Assembly (NCBI RefSeq): GCF_014522265.1
Contig: NZ_CP017024.1
Location: 469,501-533,500, forward strand
DNA length: 64,000 nt
DNA from: Pseudomonas oryzihabitans
Lineage (GTDB): Bacteria > Pseudomonadota > Gammaproteobacteria > Pseudomonadales > Pseudomonadaceae
Reading direction: 5' to 3'
Part shown: in pieces, positions 1-14,702 of the stretch
How positions within the stretch are numbered: the stretch's first letter is position 1
Layout of the letters: each line of letters begins with the position of its first letter
Program-made: the position numbers and the translations under genes
The notes under the pieces: model-generated
The model's database searches: none
What the model saw: only the letters and a program-made list of their open reading frames with translations
Told to the model about the DNA's origin: nothing

Positions 1-298
1 GCCCTGGAACAGATCACGATTGAAGGCGCCGAGGCGACCCAGCGCCAGGCGGGTATCGGCCACCACCAGCTGGGGCAGCTGGACCTCGGGCACGGCCCGC
101 TCCACTAAGGCTGCCGCGGCACCCTGGGCGGCCACGTCGGCCAGATAGGCATGACCATCGAAGCGCGGCCCGCTCAGGGCGACGAAGAGCTGCCCGGCCA
201 CGGCCTTGCGACTGTCGGTGCCGACGCCGTCGAACAGGGCATCGGCACCCAGCAGATTGCCGGTCAGGGCCTCGGCCACTTCGGTGAGGGTGAAGGTT

Positions 299-306
<8 letters not shown>
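1..306 (-). CDS. murF: UDP-N-acetylmuramoyl-tripeptide--D-alanyl-D-alanine ligase, N-terminal part
   Basis: Seen: an ATG at 306 on the minus strand opens a frame that runs off the left edge, so only about 102 N-terminal residues are present. They begin MLRTFTLTEVAEAL and include GTDSRKAVAGQLFVAL, the N-terminal Mur-ligase uridine-binding pattern. The start overlaps the murE stop by 8 nt, implying translational coupling. Known: MurF adds D-Ala-D-Ala to the UDP-MurNAc-tripeptide in the cytoplasm, the last cytoplasmic peptide-adding step. It follows murE in the dcw cluster of gammaproteobacteria. The ATPase and C-terminal domains lie outside the window. Confidence 0.93.
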
Positions 307-3799
<3,493 letters not shown>

Positions 3800-3803
<4 letters not shown>

Positions 3804-4741
3804 TTCAGCTTCTCGGCAACGCGCATCACGGCGCTGCGGGCGCGGGGATTGGCGGCCAGTTCGGCTTCGCTGGCATAGGCCGGCTTGCCCAGCAGGCGCA
3901 GCGAGGGCTCGAAGACCGTGGCGCGGATCGGCAGGTCGCGCGGCAGCTGGTCGGCCTCGCCCTTGGCCAATCGGCGCATGAATTGTTTGACGATGCGGTC
4001 TTCCAGCGAGTGGAAGCTGATCACTACCAGCCGGCCACCCACGGCCAGTTGCTCGTAGGCCGCCTGCAGGCCCTGCTCCAGATCGCTCAGTTCGCGATTG
4101 ATGTAGATACGCAGCCCCTGGAAGGCACGGGTAGCAGGATGCTTGCCCTTTTCCCAGGCCGGATTGGCCTCGGTGAGCACCTTGGCCAGGTCGCCGGTAC
4201 GTTCGAAGGGCTGGACTTCACGACGCTGCACCACGGCGCGCGCCATGCGCTTGGCGAAACGCTCTTCGCCGAATTCCTTGAATACCTGGGCGATGTCGGC
4301 CTCGGGCGCCGTGGCGATCCAGGCGGCGGCACTCTGCCCCCGACTCGGATCCATGCGCATGTCCAGGGGGCCGTCCTGCATGAAGCTGAAACCGCGCTCG
4401 GGATCGTCGAGCTGGGGCGAGGACACGCCCAGATCCAGCAGCACGCCATCGACCTGGCCGGACCAGCCACGGCTGACGAGCTCATCACCCAGTTCGGCGA
4501 AGCTGCGCTGGACGATCTCGAAGCGGGGATCTTCCGCGGCCAGGGCCTGGCCGGCGGCGATCGCCTGGGGATCCTTGTCGAAGCCCAGCAGCCGCCCTTC
4601 TCCACCCAGCAGGCGCAGCACGGCCCGGCTGTGTCCGCCGCGGCCGAAGGTGCCGTCCAGATAACGGCCGGCAGGCTGGATGGCCAACGCCTGTACGGCC
4701 TCGTCCAGAAGAACGGAGACGTGGTGGAAGACTGGGTTCAT
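3800..4741 (-). CDS. rsmH: 16S rRNA (cytosine(1402)-N(4))-methyltransferase RsmH
   Basis: A 313-residue protein from the ATG at 4741, the length of the E. coli enzyme. A GTG at 4747 overlapping the mraZ stop would add two residues and cannot be excluded. The SAM-binding loop is [14 protein letters not shown] near the N-terminus, and the C-terminal [16 protein letters not shown] motif is typical of the MraW family. It N4-methylates C1402 in the ribosomal P site; the partner 2'-O-methyltransferase RsmI lies nearby at 5908-6759. It is the second gene of the mraZ-led operon. Confidence 0.95.
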
Positions 4742-4743
4742 GG

Positions 4744-5199
4744 TCACAGGATCAAATCGCGCATTTCATCCGGCATACCGCCGGGTTCCTTAATCGCCAG
4801 GAGATCCGCGTCGCACACGGCACTCCAGGCGTCCTCATCCCATAACTGGAACTTGTTGAGCTGACCGACCAGCATCACGCGCCGGTCCAGCTTGGCGTAT
4901 TCACGCAGGCGCGGCGGAACCAGGAAACGGCCACTGCCGTCGAGCTCCAGATCCACCGCATTGCCGATCAGCAAGCGCTGCAGGCGGCGAGTCTCCTCAC
5001 GCAGCGAGGGCAACTGCCGCAGCTTGCTTTCGATGATTTCCCATTCCGGGAGTGGATAGACGCAAAGGCAGGGGTCGACGGCATCGATCGTCACGATGAG
5101 CTGGCCGGCACAACGCTCCAACAGCTCGTCACGATACCGGCTCGGCATCGCGGCGCGCCCCTTGGCGTCGAGACTGATGGCGTTCGCTCCCCGGAACAA
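4744..5199 (-). CDS. mraZ: Transcriptional regulator MraZ (TTG start)
   Basis: From the TTG at 5199 the protein is 151 residues, the usual length, and begins [25 protein letters not shown] after the initiator. This is the first of two AbrB-like repeats; the second contains [20 protein letters not shown]. An AGAGGA sequence 8 nt upstream supports the TTG. An in-frame upstream ATG at 5271 would add 24 residues but lies inside the operator boxes, so it is rejected. Known: MraZ forms ring-shaped oligomers that bind phased repeats upstream of its own gene and repress the dcw operon. Confidence 0.93.
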   Translation of the reverse strand: MFRGANAISLDAKGRAAMPSRYRDELLERCAGQLIVTIDAVDPCLCVYPLPEWEIIESKLRQLPSLREETRRLQRLLIGNAVDLELDGSGRFLVPPRLREYAKLDRRVMLVGQLNKFQLWDEDAWSAVCDADLLAIKEPGGMPDEMRDLIL

Positions 5200-5231
5200 T
5201 TTCGCGTCCTCTAATAGGCTGTCCTTGCCAT

Positions 5232-5271
5232 TAAATCCCACTTCGCCCCACTTCGTACCACCGGCCGCCAC
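5232..5271 (-). promoter_or_regulatory. MraZ operator: four GTGG direct repeats, 10-bp period
   Basis: On the minus strand GTGG occurs four times at exact 10-bp spacing (plus-strand CCAC at 5238, 5248, 5258 and 5268), lying 39-72 nt upstream of the TTG start of mraZ. Known MraZ boxes are short G-rich direct repeats, one per helical turn, upstream of mraZ. The distal repeat touches the -10 element, so bound MraZ would block transcription start. Confidence 0.8.
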
Positions 5272-5299
5272 TATATTGAGGAGGGCCGCTTTCAGTCAA
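5270..5299 (-). promoter_or_regulatory. Sigma-70-type promoter of the mraZ operon
   Basis: On the minus strand TTGACT (5294-5299) and TATAGT (5270-5275) are separated by 18 bp. They are close to consensus and lie directly upstream of the GTGG boxes. A start site near 5263 would give a leader of about 65 nt. No mapping data are available here; this is inferred from the sequence. Confidence 0.6.
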
Positions 5300-5405
5300 G
5301 GTAAGCGAGGGGGTAGCCAGGCCGCGTGGGACGGGGATTTCGAGCAAATTGCACGAGTTCACGGCCAGGACGAACGACATCGATTTCCGACAAACGGAAA
5401 TGAAG

Positions 5406-5428
5406 TCAATTGATTGGCTCAATTGATT
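5406..5428. repeat. Short AT-rich direct repeat between rnpB and mraZ
   Basis: TCAATTGATT occurs twice with a 13-bp period (5406-5415 and 5419-5428). TCAATTGA is itself palindromic, so the repeats are both direct and inverted. It lies in the 190-nt AT-richer gap between the 3' end of rnpB and the mraZ promoter. It could bind a regulator or be an UP-like element; nothing in the sequence settles this. The rest of the gap shows only a weak GGTCTCAGACC palindrome at 5450-5460. Confidence 0.35.
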
Positions 5429-5489
5429 AAAGTGATGTCTTAAGAAGAGGTCTCAGACCCCGGGCGCAGAGGCCAGGAGGGAGGGGTGC

Positions 5490-5843
5490 GAGAGCCGACC
5501 TGTAAGCCGGGTTCTGTCGAGGACAGTCATTCCTCTGGGACAACCATCGCTGATTGCCTCTAGCGACCTACCCGAATCCAGCGCGGGCCACGCCTATGGA
5601 TTCCTATTTGGTCTTGCTCCAGGTGGGGTTTACCTAGCCACGAACTGTTGCCAGCCGTGCGGTGCGCTCTTACCGCACCTTTTCACCCTTACCGGCGCTT
5701 GCGCGCTTAGGCGGTTATTTTCTGTGGCACTTTCCGTAGGCTCACGCCTCCCAGGCGTTACCTGGCACCTCGCCCTATGGAGCCCGGACTTTCCTCCCTC
5801 GCAACCCTTGCGGATCACGACAGCGACTGCCCGGTCGGCTCTC
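5490..5843 (-). ncRNA. rnpB: RNase P RNA component (type A)
   Basis: Read on the minus strand the region begins AGAGCCGACCGGGCAGTC and ends in CTTACAGGTCGGCTCT, which closes helix P1. Between them are the conserved GAGGAAAGTCCGGGCTCC block, the GGTAAGGGTGAAAAGGTG region and the AACCCGGCTTAC 3' segment, all close to the Pseudomonas RNase P RNA. Ends are estimated from the P1 pairing and may be off by a few bases. A TATACC hexamer about 10 nt upstream of the 5' end is a plausible -10. It matures tRNA 5' ends with RnpA. Position between rsmI and mraZ is usual for pseudomonads. Confidence 0.95.
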
Positions 5844-5907
5844 GCGGCGCAAGGGTATAGAGACTGGGGCGGATAACAAGGAAAGATGCCCACTAATTCA
5901 CCCTGAC

Positions 5908-6759
5908 TCAGCCCGGCTCGCCCTTGCGCTCCAGGGCCAGCTGATAGAGCTGGTTCTTGCGCGCGCCGGTGATCTGGGCGGCCAGAGCAGCGGCGCGCTT
6001 GATCGGCAGCTCGGCCAGCAGCAGATCGAGGATGCGCAGGGTCTCGGCATCGACCTCCGCGTCCTCCGGCGCCGCCCAGCCACCCACCAGCAGTACGCAC
6101 TCGCCGCGCTGCTGATCCAGATCCGCGCGGATCCAGGCCAACAGCTCGCCGGCGGGCAGGCCGCGCAGGGTCTCGAAGGTCTTGGTCAATTCGCGCCCGA
6201 GGACGATGTGTCGCTCAGGCCCGAAGGTGCTCACCATGTCGGCCACGCAATCCTCGATCCGATGGGGCGCCTCGTAGAAGATGAGTGTGCGCGGGTCTTC
6301 GCGCAGCGCCGCCAGGCGTCCCTGCCGGCCTACCGCCTTGGCCGGGAGGAAACCTTCGAAGCTGAAGCGATCCGAGGGCAGACCGGCCGCCGACAGCGCC
6401 GCGACCAGGGCGCAGGCGCCGGGAATCGGCGAGACCCGGACGCCCTGGGCGCGCGCCGCCCGCACCAGGTGAAAGCCCGGATCGGAAATCAGCGGCGTGC
6501 CCGCATCAGAGATCAGGGCGACGTCTTCCCCCGCCAGCAGCCGGCTGATGAAGCGGCCACCGGCATCGCGTTCGTTGTGATCGTGACAGGCCGCGAGCGG
6601 CGTCTCGATGCCGAAATGACGCAGCAGCCGCGCCGAATGACGGGTGTCTTCGGCGGCGATCAGGGCCACTTCGCGCAGGACCTTGAGCGCGCGGGCGGTG
6701 ATGTCGTCCAGGTTGCCGATGGGCGTGGCAACCACATAAAGAGTACCCGGCGAAATCAT
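5908..6759 (-). CDS. rsmI: 16S rRNA (cytidine(1402)-2'-O)-methyltransferase RsmI
   Basis: A 283-residue protein starting at the ATG at 6759 with TLYVVATPIGNLDDIT, the N-terminal SAM-dependent tetrapyrrole-methylase pattern. Also seen are AAEDTRHSARLL, LISDAGTPLISDPGF and RTLIFYEAPHRI. E. coli RsmI is 286 residues. An open frame extends far upstream but is antisense to lpoA and not coding. RsmI 2'-O-methylates C1402 of 16S rRNA, the nucleotide that RsmH N4-methylates. It is divergent from lpoA across about 120 nt, the arrangement found in E. coli (yraL/yraM). Confidence 0.95.
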   Translation of the reverse strand: MISPGTLYVVATPIGNLDDITARALKVLREVALIAAEDTRHSARLLRHFGIETPLAACHDHNERDAGGRFISRLLAGEDVALISDAGTPLISDPGFHLVRAARAQGVRVSPIPGACALVAALSAAGLPSDRFSFEGFLPAKAVGRQGRLAALREDPRTLIFYEAPHRIEDCVADMVSTFGPERHIVLGRELTKTFETLRGLPAGELLAWIRADLDQQRGECVLLVGGWAAPEDAEVDAETLRILDLLLAELPIKRAAALAAQITGARKNQLYQLALERKGEPG

Positions 6760-6882
6760 GATGAAACCTGACGGACTGGAAATAGCCCAACAGTGTACGC
6801 CGCTCTCGCCCTCGGCGTTCGCAGCGCTTGGGTGCTGTGAGACAATCGCCCCCTTTCCAGACTTTTGCTCAGGAACCACAGC

Positions 6883-10236
<3,354 letters not shown>

Positions 10237-10244
10237 TCCCTATT

Positions 10245-10294
10245 CGCCGCCCAATAAAAAGCCCCGCATCAACGGGGCTTTTTATTGGGCGGCG
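10245..10294. terminator. Bidirectional rho-independent terminator
   Basis: A perfect 22-bp inverted repeat (arms 10245-10266 and 10273-10294) with a 6-nt loop. The inner arm is GCCCCG flanked by A and T runs, so each strand ends its GC stem in a U tract. It lies between the convergent dolP and DUF2171 genes and would stop transcription from both sides. Confidence 0.92.
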
Positions 10295-10298
10295 TGCC

Positions 10299-10535
10299 TC
10301 AGGCAGCCTGCCACTCGCTTTCGGCCTCGTCACGGGTCTTGGACAGGCGTACCTGACTGCCATCCACCGACTGGACCCAGCTCAGCGGAATGTAGTGATG
10401 CTTGCCATCGGCATCCTGATCGCGCTTGGTCAGCTTGATGCGATCGGCGCCTTCCATATGGTCGACGGTGCCCACGTGCTGGCCGTCCGAACCGACAACT
10501 TCCGCATGCTCTTTGATCTGGGTTGCATCTACCAT
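10299..10535 (-). CDS. DUF2171 domain protein
   Basis: A 78-residue protein from the ATG at 10535 with a GGAGAA sequence upstream; an open frame continues upstream but has no better start. It begins VDATQIKEHAEVVGSDGQHV and contains VDHMEGADRIKLTKRDQ, the DUF2171 pattern, a PRC-barrel-like small domain found in stress-associated proteins. No signal peptide or membrane segment, so cytoplasmic. The function is unknown. It is divergent from the molybdopterin oxidoreductase, sharing a 148-nt intergenic region. Confidence 0.85.
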   Translation of the reverse strand: MVDATQIKEHAEVVGSDGQHVGTVDHMEGADRIKLTKRDQDADGKHHYIPLSWVQSVDGSQVRLSKTRDEAESEWQAA

Positions 10536-10683
10536 GGTGGTTCTCCGGCAGGTTAAGAAAAAGGAGGCGCCTCTCTGAGTGCCTGCAGGATAGGAGGCGC
10601 AAGACGTCGTCTGGGTTCGGCCCATGCCGACGAAAGGCCATCATGACGGTCAGAAGCCCGCGACCTGTGAAGAGGATCCATCG

Positions 10684-11337
10684 ATGAGCGACGAGCCGAG
10701 CAAGCTGACCCGTTCCAAGGAGCGCTGGGCCCAGGAGGGACGTTTCCTCACCGGCCAGGGTGCGCGTGCGGAAAGCGAGCGTCTGCCACCTGGCCAGCAC
10801 CGCGTCAGCAACTGGCCGGTCCTGGATCTGGGCATCCGCCCGGAGGTCAGCCGGGAGCGTTGGCAACTGGCGGTGACCGGCGCGGTCCGCAAGACGCTGC
10901 GCTGGAACTGGGAGACCTTCGCCGCGCGGGCGACTACCGAGACGGTCAGCGACATGCATTGCGTCACCACCTGGTCACGCTATGACAATCGCTGGATCGG
11001 TCTGCCGATAGCAGAATTGCTCGACGAGGTGCAGCCGCGGGACGAGGCGACCCATGTGCTCCTGCACAGCCATGACGGTTACATCACCAATCTGCCGCTG
11101 GCCGATTTCGCCGCGCCGGGCGCCATGCTGGTGCACAGCTGGGAAGGCCAGCCGCTGACGGCCGAGCACGGGGGGCCGGTACGGGCCCTGATCCCGCATC
11201 TCTATCTGTGGAAAAGCGCCAAGTGGCTCAGGCGCATCGACTTCCGGGTCGGCGACACGCCTGGCTTCTGGGAAATGCGCGGCTATCACGACCGCGGCGA
11301 TCCCTGGCAGGAGCAGCGCTATTCCGAGGACGCCTGA
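10684..11337 (+). CDS. Sulfite-oxidase-like molybdopterin-dependent oxidoreductase
   Basis: A 217-residue protein consisting of the oxidoreductase molybdopterin-binding fold. Visible: RVSNWPVLDLGIRPEV near the N-terminus, then SDMHCVTTWSRYDNRWIGLP around residue 95, whose Cys would ligate molybdenum, and HGGPVRALIPHLYLWKSAKWL. Unlike MsrP (YedY), no twin-arginine signal peptide is present, so it is predicted cytoplasmic, and no heme or ferredoxin partner gene is adjacent. The substrate is unknown. The start ATG is preceded by GAGGA. It is convergent with the 11345 gene across only 7 nt. Confidence 0.85.
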   Translation: MSDEPSKLTRSKERWAQEGRFLTGQGARAESERLPPGQHRVSNWPVLDLGIRPEVSRERWQLAVTGAVRKTLRWNWETFAARATTETVSDMHCVTTWSRYDNRWIGLPIAELLDEVQPRDEATHVLLHSHDGYITNLPLADFAAPGAMLVHSWEGQPLTAEHGGPVRALIPHLYLWKSAKWLRRIDFRVGDTPGFWEMRGYHDRGDPWQEQRYSEDA

Positions 11338-11344
11338 AGGCGCC

Positions 11345-11749
11345 TCAGTGCGCCGCCGGGGCCAGCTGCAGCTCTACCGGATCGCCGGGATTGAGGCTGC
11401 GGATACGGAATTCGTCGCGGCTGAGGCTGAGGATTTCCGTGGGATAGGTGATGCCTTCCTCGATCATGTTCAGGCCCTTCTCGGTGCGCGTCCAGCGGCC
11501 CAGGGAGGGCTGGCTGCTCGGCGACGCCATCACCAGGGTGCCGTCGCTTAGGAAGACGTAGAGCATCCCCGGCTCGATGCTGTTGCTGGTCTTGATCTGC
11601 CAGACCTTGTTGACGAAGCCTTCTTGGGCACTGCCCTGCTTGTCGCGCCCGCCCTGACCGTAGCCGATCAGTCCGGCCACGATACAGAGCGCACCTATCA
11701 CCAGCACCACCACGCGCCAGTAACGACGCGCCTTGTCTTGCAAACTCAT
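11345..11749 (-). CDS. Membrane-anchored hypothetical protein
   Basis: A 134-residue protein with one N-terminal hydrophobic segment (about residues 12-30, VVVLVIGALCIVAGLIGYG) and a mostly beta periplasmic domain containing MLYVFLSDGTLVMAS and LGRWTRTEKGLNMIEEGI. This resembles small lipocalin-like domains that compare a value against a condition, but I do not recognise the family. Its start overlaps the amidase stop by 4 nt, so the two are co-expressed. A role linked to the cell wall is only inferred. Confidence 0.75.
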   Translation of the reverse strand: MSLQDKARRYWRVVVLVIGALCIVAGLIGYGQGGRDKQGSAQEGFVNKVWQIKTSNSIEPGMLYVFLSDGTLVMASPSSQPSLGRWTRTEKGLNMIEEGITYPTEILSLSRDEFRIRSLNPGDPVELQLAPAAH

Positions 11750-12966
11750 GTCACTCCTTGGGTGTTCTTGAGGCTGGCCAGGTAGGTGCCCAGCGGGGGG
11801 CGCTCCTGGAAATAGCCATGCAGACCGGCAAAGATCGAATCGGCCAGCTGCTTCTGGTGGCGACTGTCGAGCAGGCGCCGGCAGTCGCGATCATTGGAAA
11901 TGAAGCCCGTCTCGACCAGGATCGAGGGGATATCCGGCGATTTGAGCACAGCGAAGCCCGCCTGCTCCACTCGTTTCTGGTGCAGGTTGGTGATGCTCGA
12001 CAATTGCCCCAGCACCTTGTGGCCCAGGTCCAGGCTCGACGAGATGGTGGCGTTCATCGACATGTCCAGCAGCACACCGGCGAGCATGGGATCGCGCCCC
12101 TTGAGAATCTCGTTGGCGCCGATCAGGTCGACGTTGTTCTCGCTGTCGGCCAGGAAGCGTGCCGTGGTGGAAGTCGCGCCACCCTCGGACAGGGCATAGA
12201 CCGAGGCGCCATAGGCGGTACGCCGCGGCGCGGCATCGGCATGCACCGAGACGAACATGTCGGCGTTGTAGCTGCGGGCGACCTCGACGCGCTTGCGCAG
12301 CGGCACGAAGAAGTCGTCGTTGCGCACCAGCTTGGCCTTGAAGCCCTTCTGCAGGTTGATGCGGCGCGCCAGATTCTGCGCCACGATCAGGGCGATGTCC
12401 TTTTCCCGATCGCCCCGGGCGCTCAGCGCACCCGGGTCCTTGCCGCCGTGACCGGCATCGACCACCACCATGATGTCGCGACCCGTGGCCAGGCCCTTGC
12501 CGCGCTTGACCTCCAGTGGCGGCTCGGCGTCGGCCGGCTTGCGGGCAGCCACCACCGGCGCTCCGGCGCGCTTGAGATCGAGCACCAGACGATTGGCCGC
12601 GCCTTCGCCCGGACCAAGGATGAAGCTTTCCACCTCTACCGGATGGGCCAGCTCCAGCACCACCCGGGTGTCCTGGGCGCCATAGTGAGCGCTGCGCACG
12701 GCGCGCACCGGCGATCCCTGCAGGGCGAGGTGATTGAGCACCGCGGGGGCCTGGGTATCGGCGAGATCGAGAATGATGCGATCCGGCGCGACCAGGGTGA
12801 AGGTCTTGTAGCGCACCGGTCCGGTGAGATCGAAGACCAGGCGGAGCTTCTCGGCATCCTGCCAGGCCCGGGCACCCTTGAGTTGCTGCCGGGCGGCAAA
12901 CGCCGGCAACCCGACGGGCAAGGTCATGCCAGCCAGGATCAGATTGAGCAGACGACGGCGATTCAT
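11746..12966 (-). CDS. N-acetylmuramoyl-L-alanine amidase (AMIN + Amidase_3)
   Basis: A 406-residue periplasmic amidase. The N-terminus MNRRRLLNLILAGMTLPVGL has a twin-arginine-like signal peptide. An AMIN domain follows (about residues 28-140, FTLVAPDRIILDLADTQ), which targets septal peptidoglycan, then an Amidase_3 catalytic domain (about 165-400). Zinc and catalytic residues are seen in VVDAGHGGKDPGA, FVSVHADAAP and ILVETGFISN. There is no LysM domain at the C-terminus, so it resembles AmiC/AmiA more than Pseudomonas AmiB. It cleaves the amide bond between MurNAc and the stem peptide during cell separation. Confidence 0.92.
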   Translation of the reverse strand: MNRRRLLNLILAGMTLPVGLPAFAARQQLKGARAWQDAEKLRLVFDLTGPVRYKTFTLVAPDRIILDLADTQAPAVLNHLALQGSPVRAVRSAHYGAQDTRVVLELAHPVEVESFILGPGEGAANRLVLDLKRAGAPVVAARKPADAEPPLEVKRGKGLATGRDIMVVVDAGHGGKDPGALSARGDREKDIALIVAQNLARRINLQKGFKAKLVRNDDFFVPLRKRVEVARSYNADMFVSVHADAAPRRTAYGASVYALSEGGATSTTARFLADSENNVDLIGANEILKGRDPMLAGVLLDMSMNATISSSLDLGHKVLGQLSSITNLHQKRVEQAGFAVLKSPDIPSILVETGFISNDRDCRRLLDSRHQKQLADSIFAGLHGYFQERPPLGTYLASLKNTQGVT

Positions 12967-13245
12967 GAGGTCCTCGCGAGAAACGAGAAACGGCTGGGAA
13001 GTTACAACATAACGCTAAAGATCGCTTGCCGCCTGGTCTCTGTCAACTGCCATTCGGACAAAATAATCCTTAGAAAACGGGGGCATAGCGTTCGTTTGCA
13101 GAATCAGCTTTAGATACAGTCACTTGCCGAGGCCAGCAGCCGGTCCGTCAAAGTGACAAACCGCGAGAAGTGCGACGGAGAGCGAATTTATCGGCGCCGC
13201 CATCGTCGAAGTGTCAGGCACTTCCGCCTTTGAAGGAATCACACC

Positions 13246-13584
13246 ATGAACAAGAAGATTGCTGTCGCGACCGCGCTGCTGGCTGGCACCGTGCTGGCGG
13301 GCTGCTCCTCGGTGAAGAACACCGCCGACTACACCGTGGGCCGTGTCGAATTTCGCGAGCAACCGCTGGTGAAGCAGGTGGACAAGGGCATGAGCAAGGC
13401 TGACGTGCTGCGCCTCGGTGGCACCCCGTCGAGCACCTATACCCGCAAATTCCGTCCCGGCACCTGCAACAACTATGTGCTCAACAAGGATGGCAAGGAG
13501 CAGGTCTATTCGATCGGCTTCGATAGCATGAACCGCGTCGACAGCAAGGACTTCGAGACCTGCGAAAGCGCCGATCGCGCCTGA
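13246..13584 (+). CDS. osmE: Osmotically inducible lipoprotein OsmE
   Basis: A 112-residue lipoprotein, the length of E. coli OsmE. It has an N-terminal signal peptide with lipobox VLAGC, then a SmpA/OmlA (BamE-like) domain: VKQVDKGMSKADVLRLGGTPS. GAAGGAA precedes the ATG. Known: OsmE is an osmotically and stationary-phase induced lipoprotein of unclear function. The 279-nt upstream gap holds no ORF; a short GAAGTG/CACTTC hairpin sits at about 13209-13225, and I could not pick a convincing promoter. Confidence 0.88.
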   Translation: MNKKIAVATALLAGTVLAGCSSVKNTADYTVGRVEFREQPLVKQVDKGMSKADVLRLGGTPSSTYTRKFRPGTCNNYVLNKDGKEQVYSIGFDSMNRVDSKDFETCESADRA

Positions 13585-13776
13585 GCCGGGAGCTGACCGG
13601 CCGGCCAGGCCGGGTGTCCTGAAGGACGCTGGCGGCGTCTGATGGACAGGATGGGCGAGCGGCAGCACCATGGGCCCTCGCCATTCCCGATCGCTGCGCC
13701 AACCTCCTGCACTGTGGATCGACGCAGGCGCGGCCAGCGCCGCCAGGTTCTACCCATCGTTCCAAGGAATTCAGGC

Positions 13777-14298
13777 ATGTCCAGACGTCACCTCATACTC
13801 ACAGCTGCGGTGCTTTCCCTGACTGGCTGCGGTGGCTATGACTACAGTTGCGATGCGGCCAAGACCGCCGAGCTGGTCCGTCAGCAATACGCCCAGACCA
13901 TCAACGAGATCTATGCGGACGACATCGCCGCCGGCCAGCCTGCGCTGGAAGCCGGCCAGGTGTCGCTGGTCGACATCAAGACCCAGGAAGAACCCTCGGA
14001 CAGCGGCGAAGCAGGCTTCTATACCTGCAACGCGACCGTCGAGGCCACCTGGCCCAAGGCCGCCCTCGAGCGCCTGGCTCCAGCTGCCGCCCAGCTGGCC
14101 AGTGTCGGCGCCATCCTCGAGAACGGCCACCTGCGCCATGCGCTGAGCTACGAGTCCTCGCTGGAAGGCAGCGACAAGCAGCGCGTCGACATCACCCTGC
14201 CCGAAGCCGTGGACCTGAGTCTCAAGACCCTGGCCGGCCAGGAGCCCATGGACGAATATCTGGAAGACGCCCCCGACGGCGAACAGGAAGCGCCCTAG
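13777..14298 (+). CDS. Hypothetical lipoprotein
   Basis: A 173-residue protein with a signal peptide and lipobox SLTGC (Cys near residue 18). Acidic stretches occur at the C-terminus (EYLEDAPDGEQE), and two further cysteines lie in the mature part (YSCDAAK and FYTCNATV) that could form a disulfide. AAGGAA precedes the ATG. I do not recognise the family. The stop codon TAG (14296-14298) directly abuts the palindromic repeat element at 14298-14470, which may act as its 3' end. Confidence 0.75.
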   Translation: MSRRHLILTAAVLSLTGCGGYDYSCDAAKTAELVRQQYAQTINEIYADDIAAGQPALEAGQVSLVDIKTQEEPSDSGEAGFYTCNATVEATWPKAALERLAPAAAQLASVGAILENGHLRHALSYESSLEGSDKQRVDITLPEAVDLSLKTLAGQEPMDEYLEDAPDGEQEAP

Positions 14299-14470
14299 GC
14301 CTTGCCTGAAAAGTGCCTGCGCTCGGTCATGCGGCGTTAAAAATCCGCTGGGTCGCCAGTCCGATCGGAATGCTCATTTACCCTTCGTGAAATCGAGCGC
14401 GAGTCCGATCCGCTTCCTCACGGATTTTTGCCTTGCCTGACCATCGCTCGGCGACTTTCAGGCAAGTCCT
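14298..14470. repeat. 173-bp near-palindromic repeat, copy A
   Basis: About 88 % identical by eye to 52109-52282 in the same orientation. Its ends are inverted repeats (CTTGCCTGAAAAGT against ACTTTCAGGCAAG). Internal stretches also mirror each other: GTTAAAAATCCG near the left and CGGATTTTTGCC near the right, GGTCA against TGACC, and a central TCCGATCGGA. The strand could fold back into one long imperfect hairpin. It begins at the stop codon of the preceding lipoprotein. TA flanks both ends, which would fit a TA target duplication, but two bases are weak evidence. No coding capacity. It may be a MITE or a structured RNA repeat. Confidence 0.8.
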
Positions 14471-14702
14471 ACCCCTTGGACGCCGGCCTGCTGTGCAGTG
14501 CTGGCGCCCGGGTGTATGATCCGAATTCCCCTCCGCCAGCATCCTCCGGCGGGTTCGTGAGCCCTGGCAGCCCCTGTGGAGATCCCGCATGGCGTGGCCG
14601 CCCTCCGGCCCGGCAACCGTCACTCCGCGTTTGCACCGTGCCTCGTCTGCGCTCACGATGACCAGAACCGTGATCTAGAAAGCCGCCTCGGAGAGACGCT
14701 TC
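14471..14702 (+). other. Leader region upstream of ilvD
   Basis: No gene here. A TATGAT hexamer at 14515-14520, with TGTGCA 17 bp upstream, is a candidate promoter (weak -35). Downstream are a CCGCC/GGCGG hairpin near 14532-14551 and an untranslated leader of about 175 nt. No Leu/Ile/Val-rich leader peptide or attenuator typical of ilv operons was found. Confidence 0.35.

Noticed and set aside
5450-5460. GGTCTCAGACC as an rnpB terminator
   Set aside because: Loop of one or three bases and only weak U content after it on the minus strand; reported only as a palindrome.
14655-14680. A six-codon ORF in the ilvD leader (ATGACCAGAACCGTGATCTAG)
   Set aside because: No run of Leu, Ile or Val and no attenuator hairpins, so not a leader peptide. 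It also exceeds no chance expectation.
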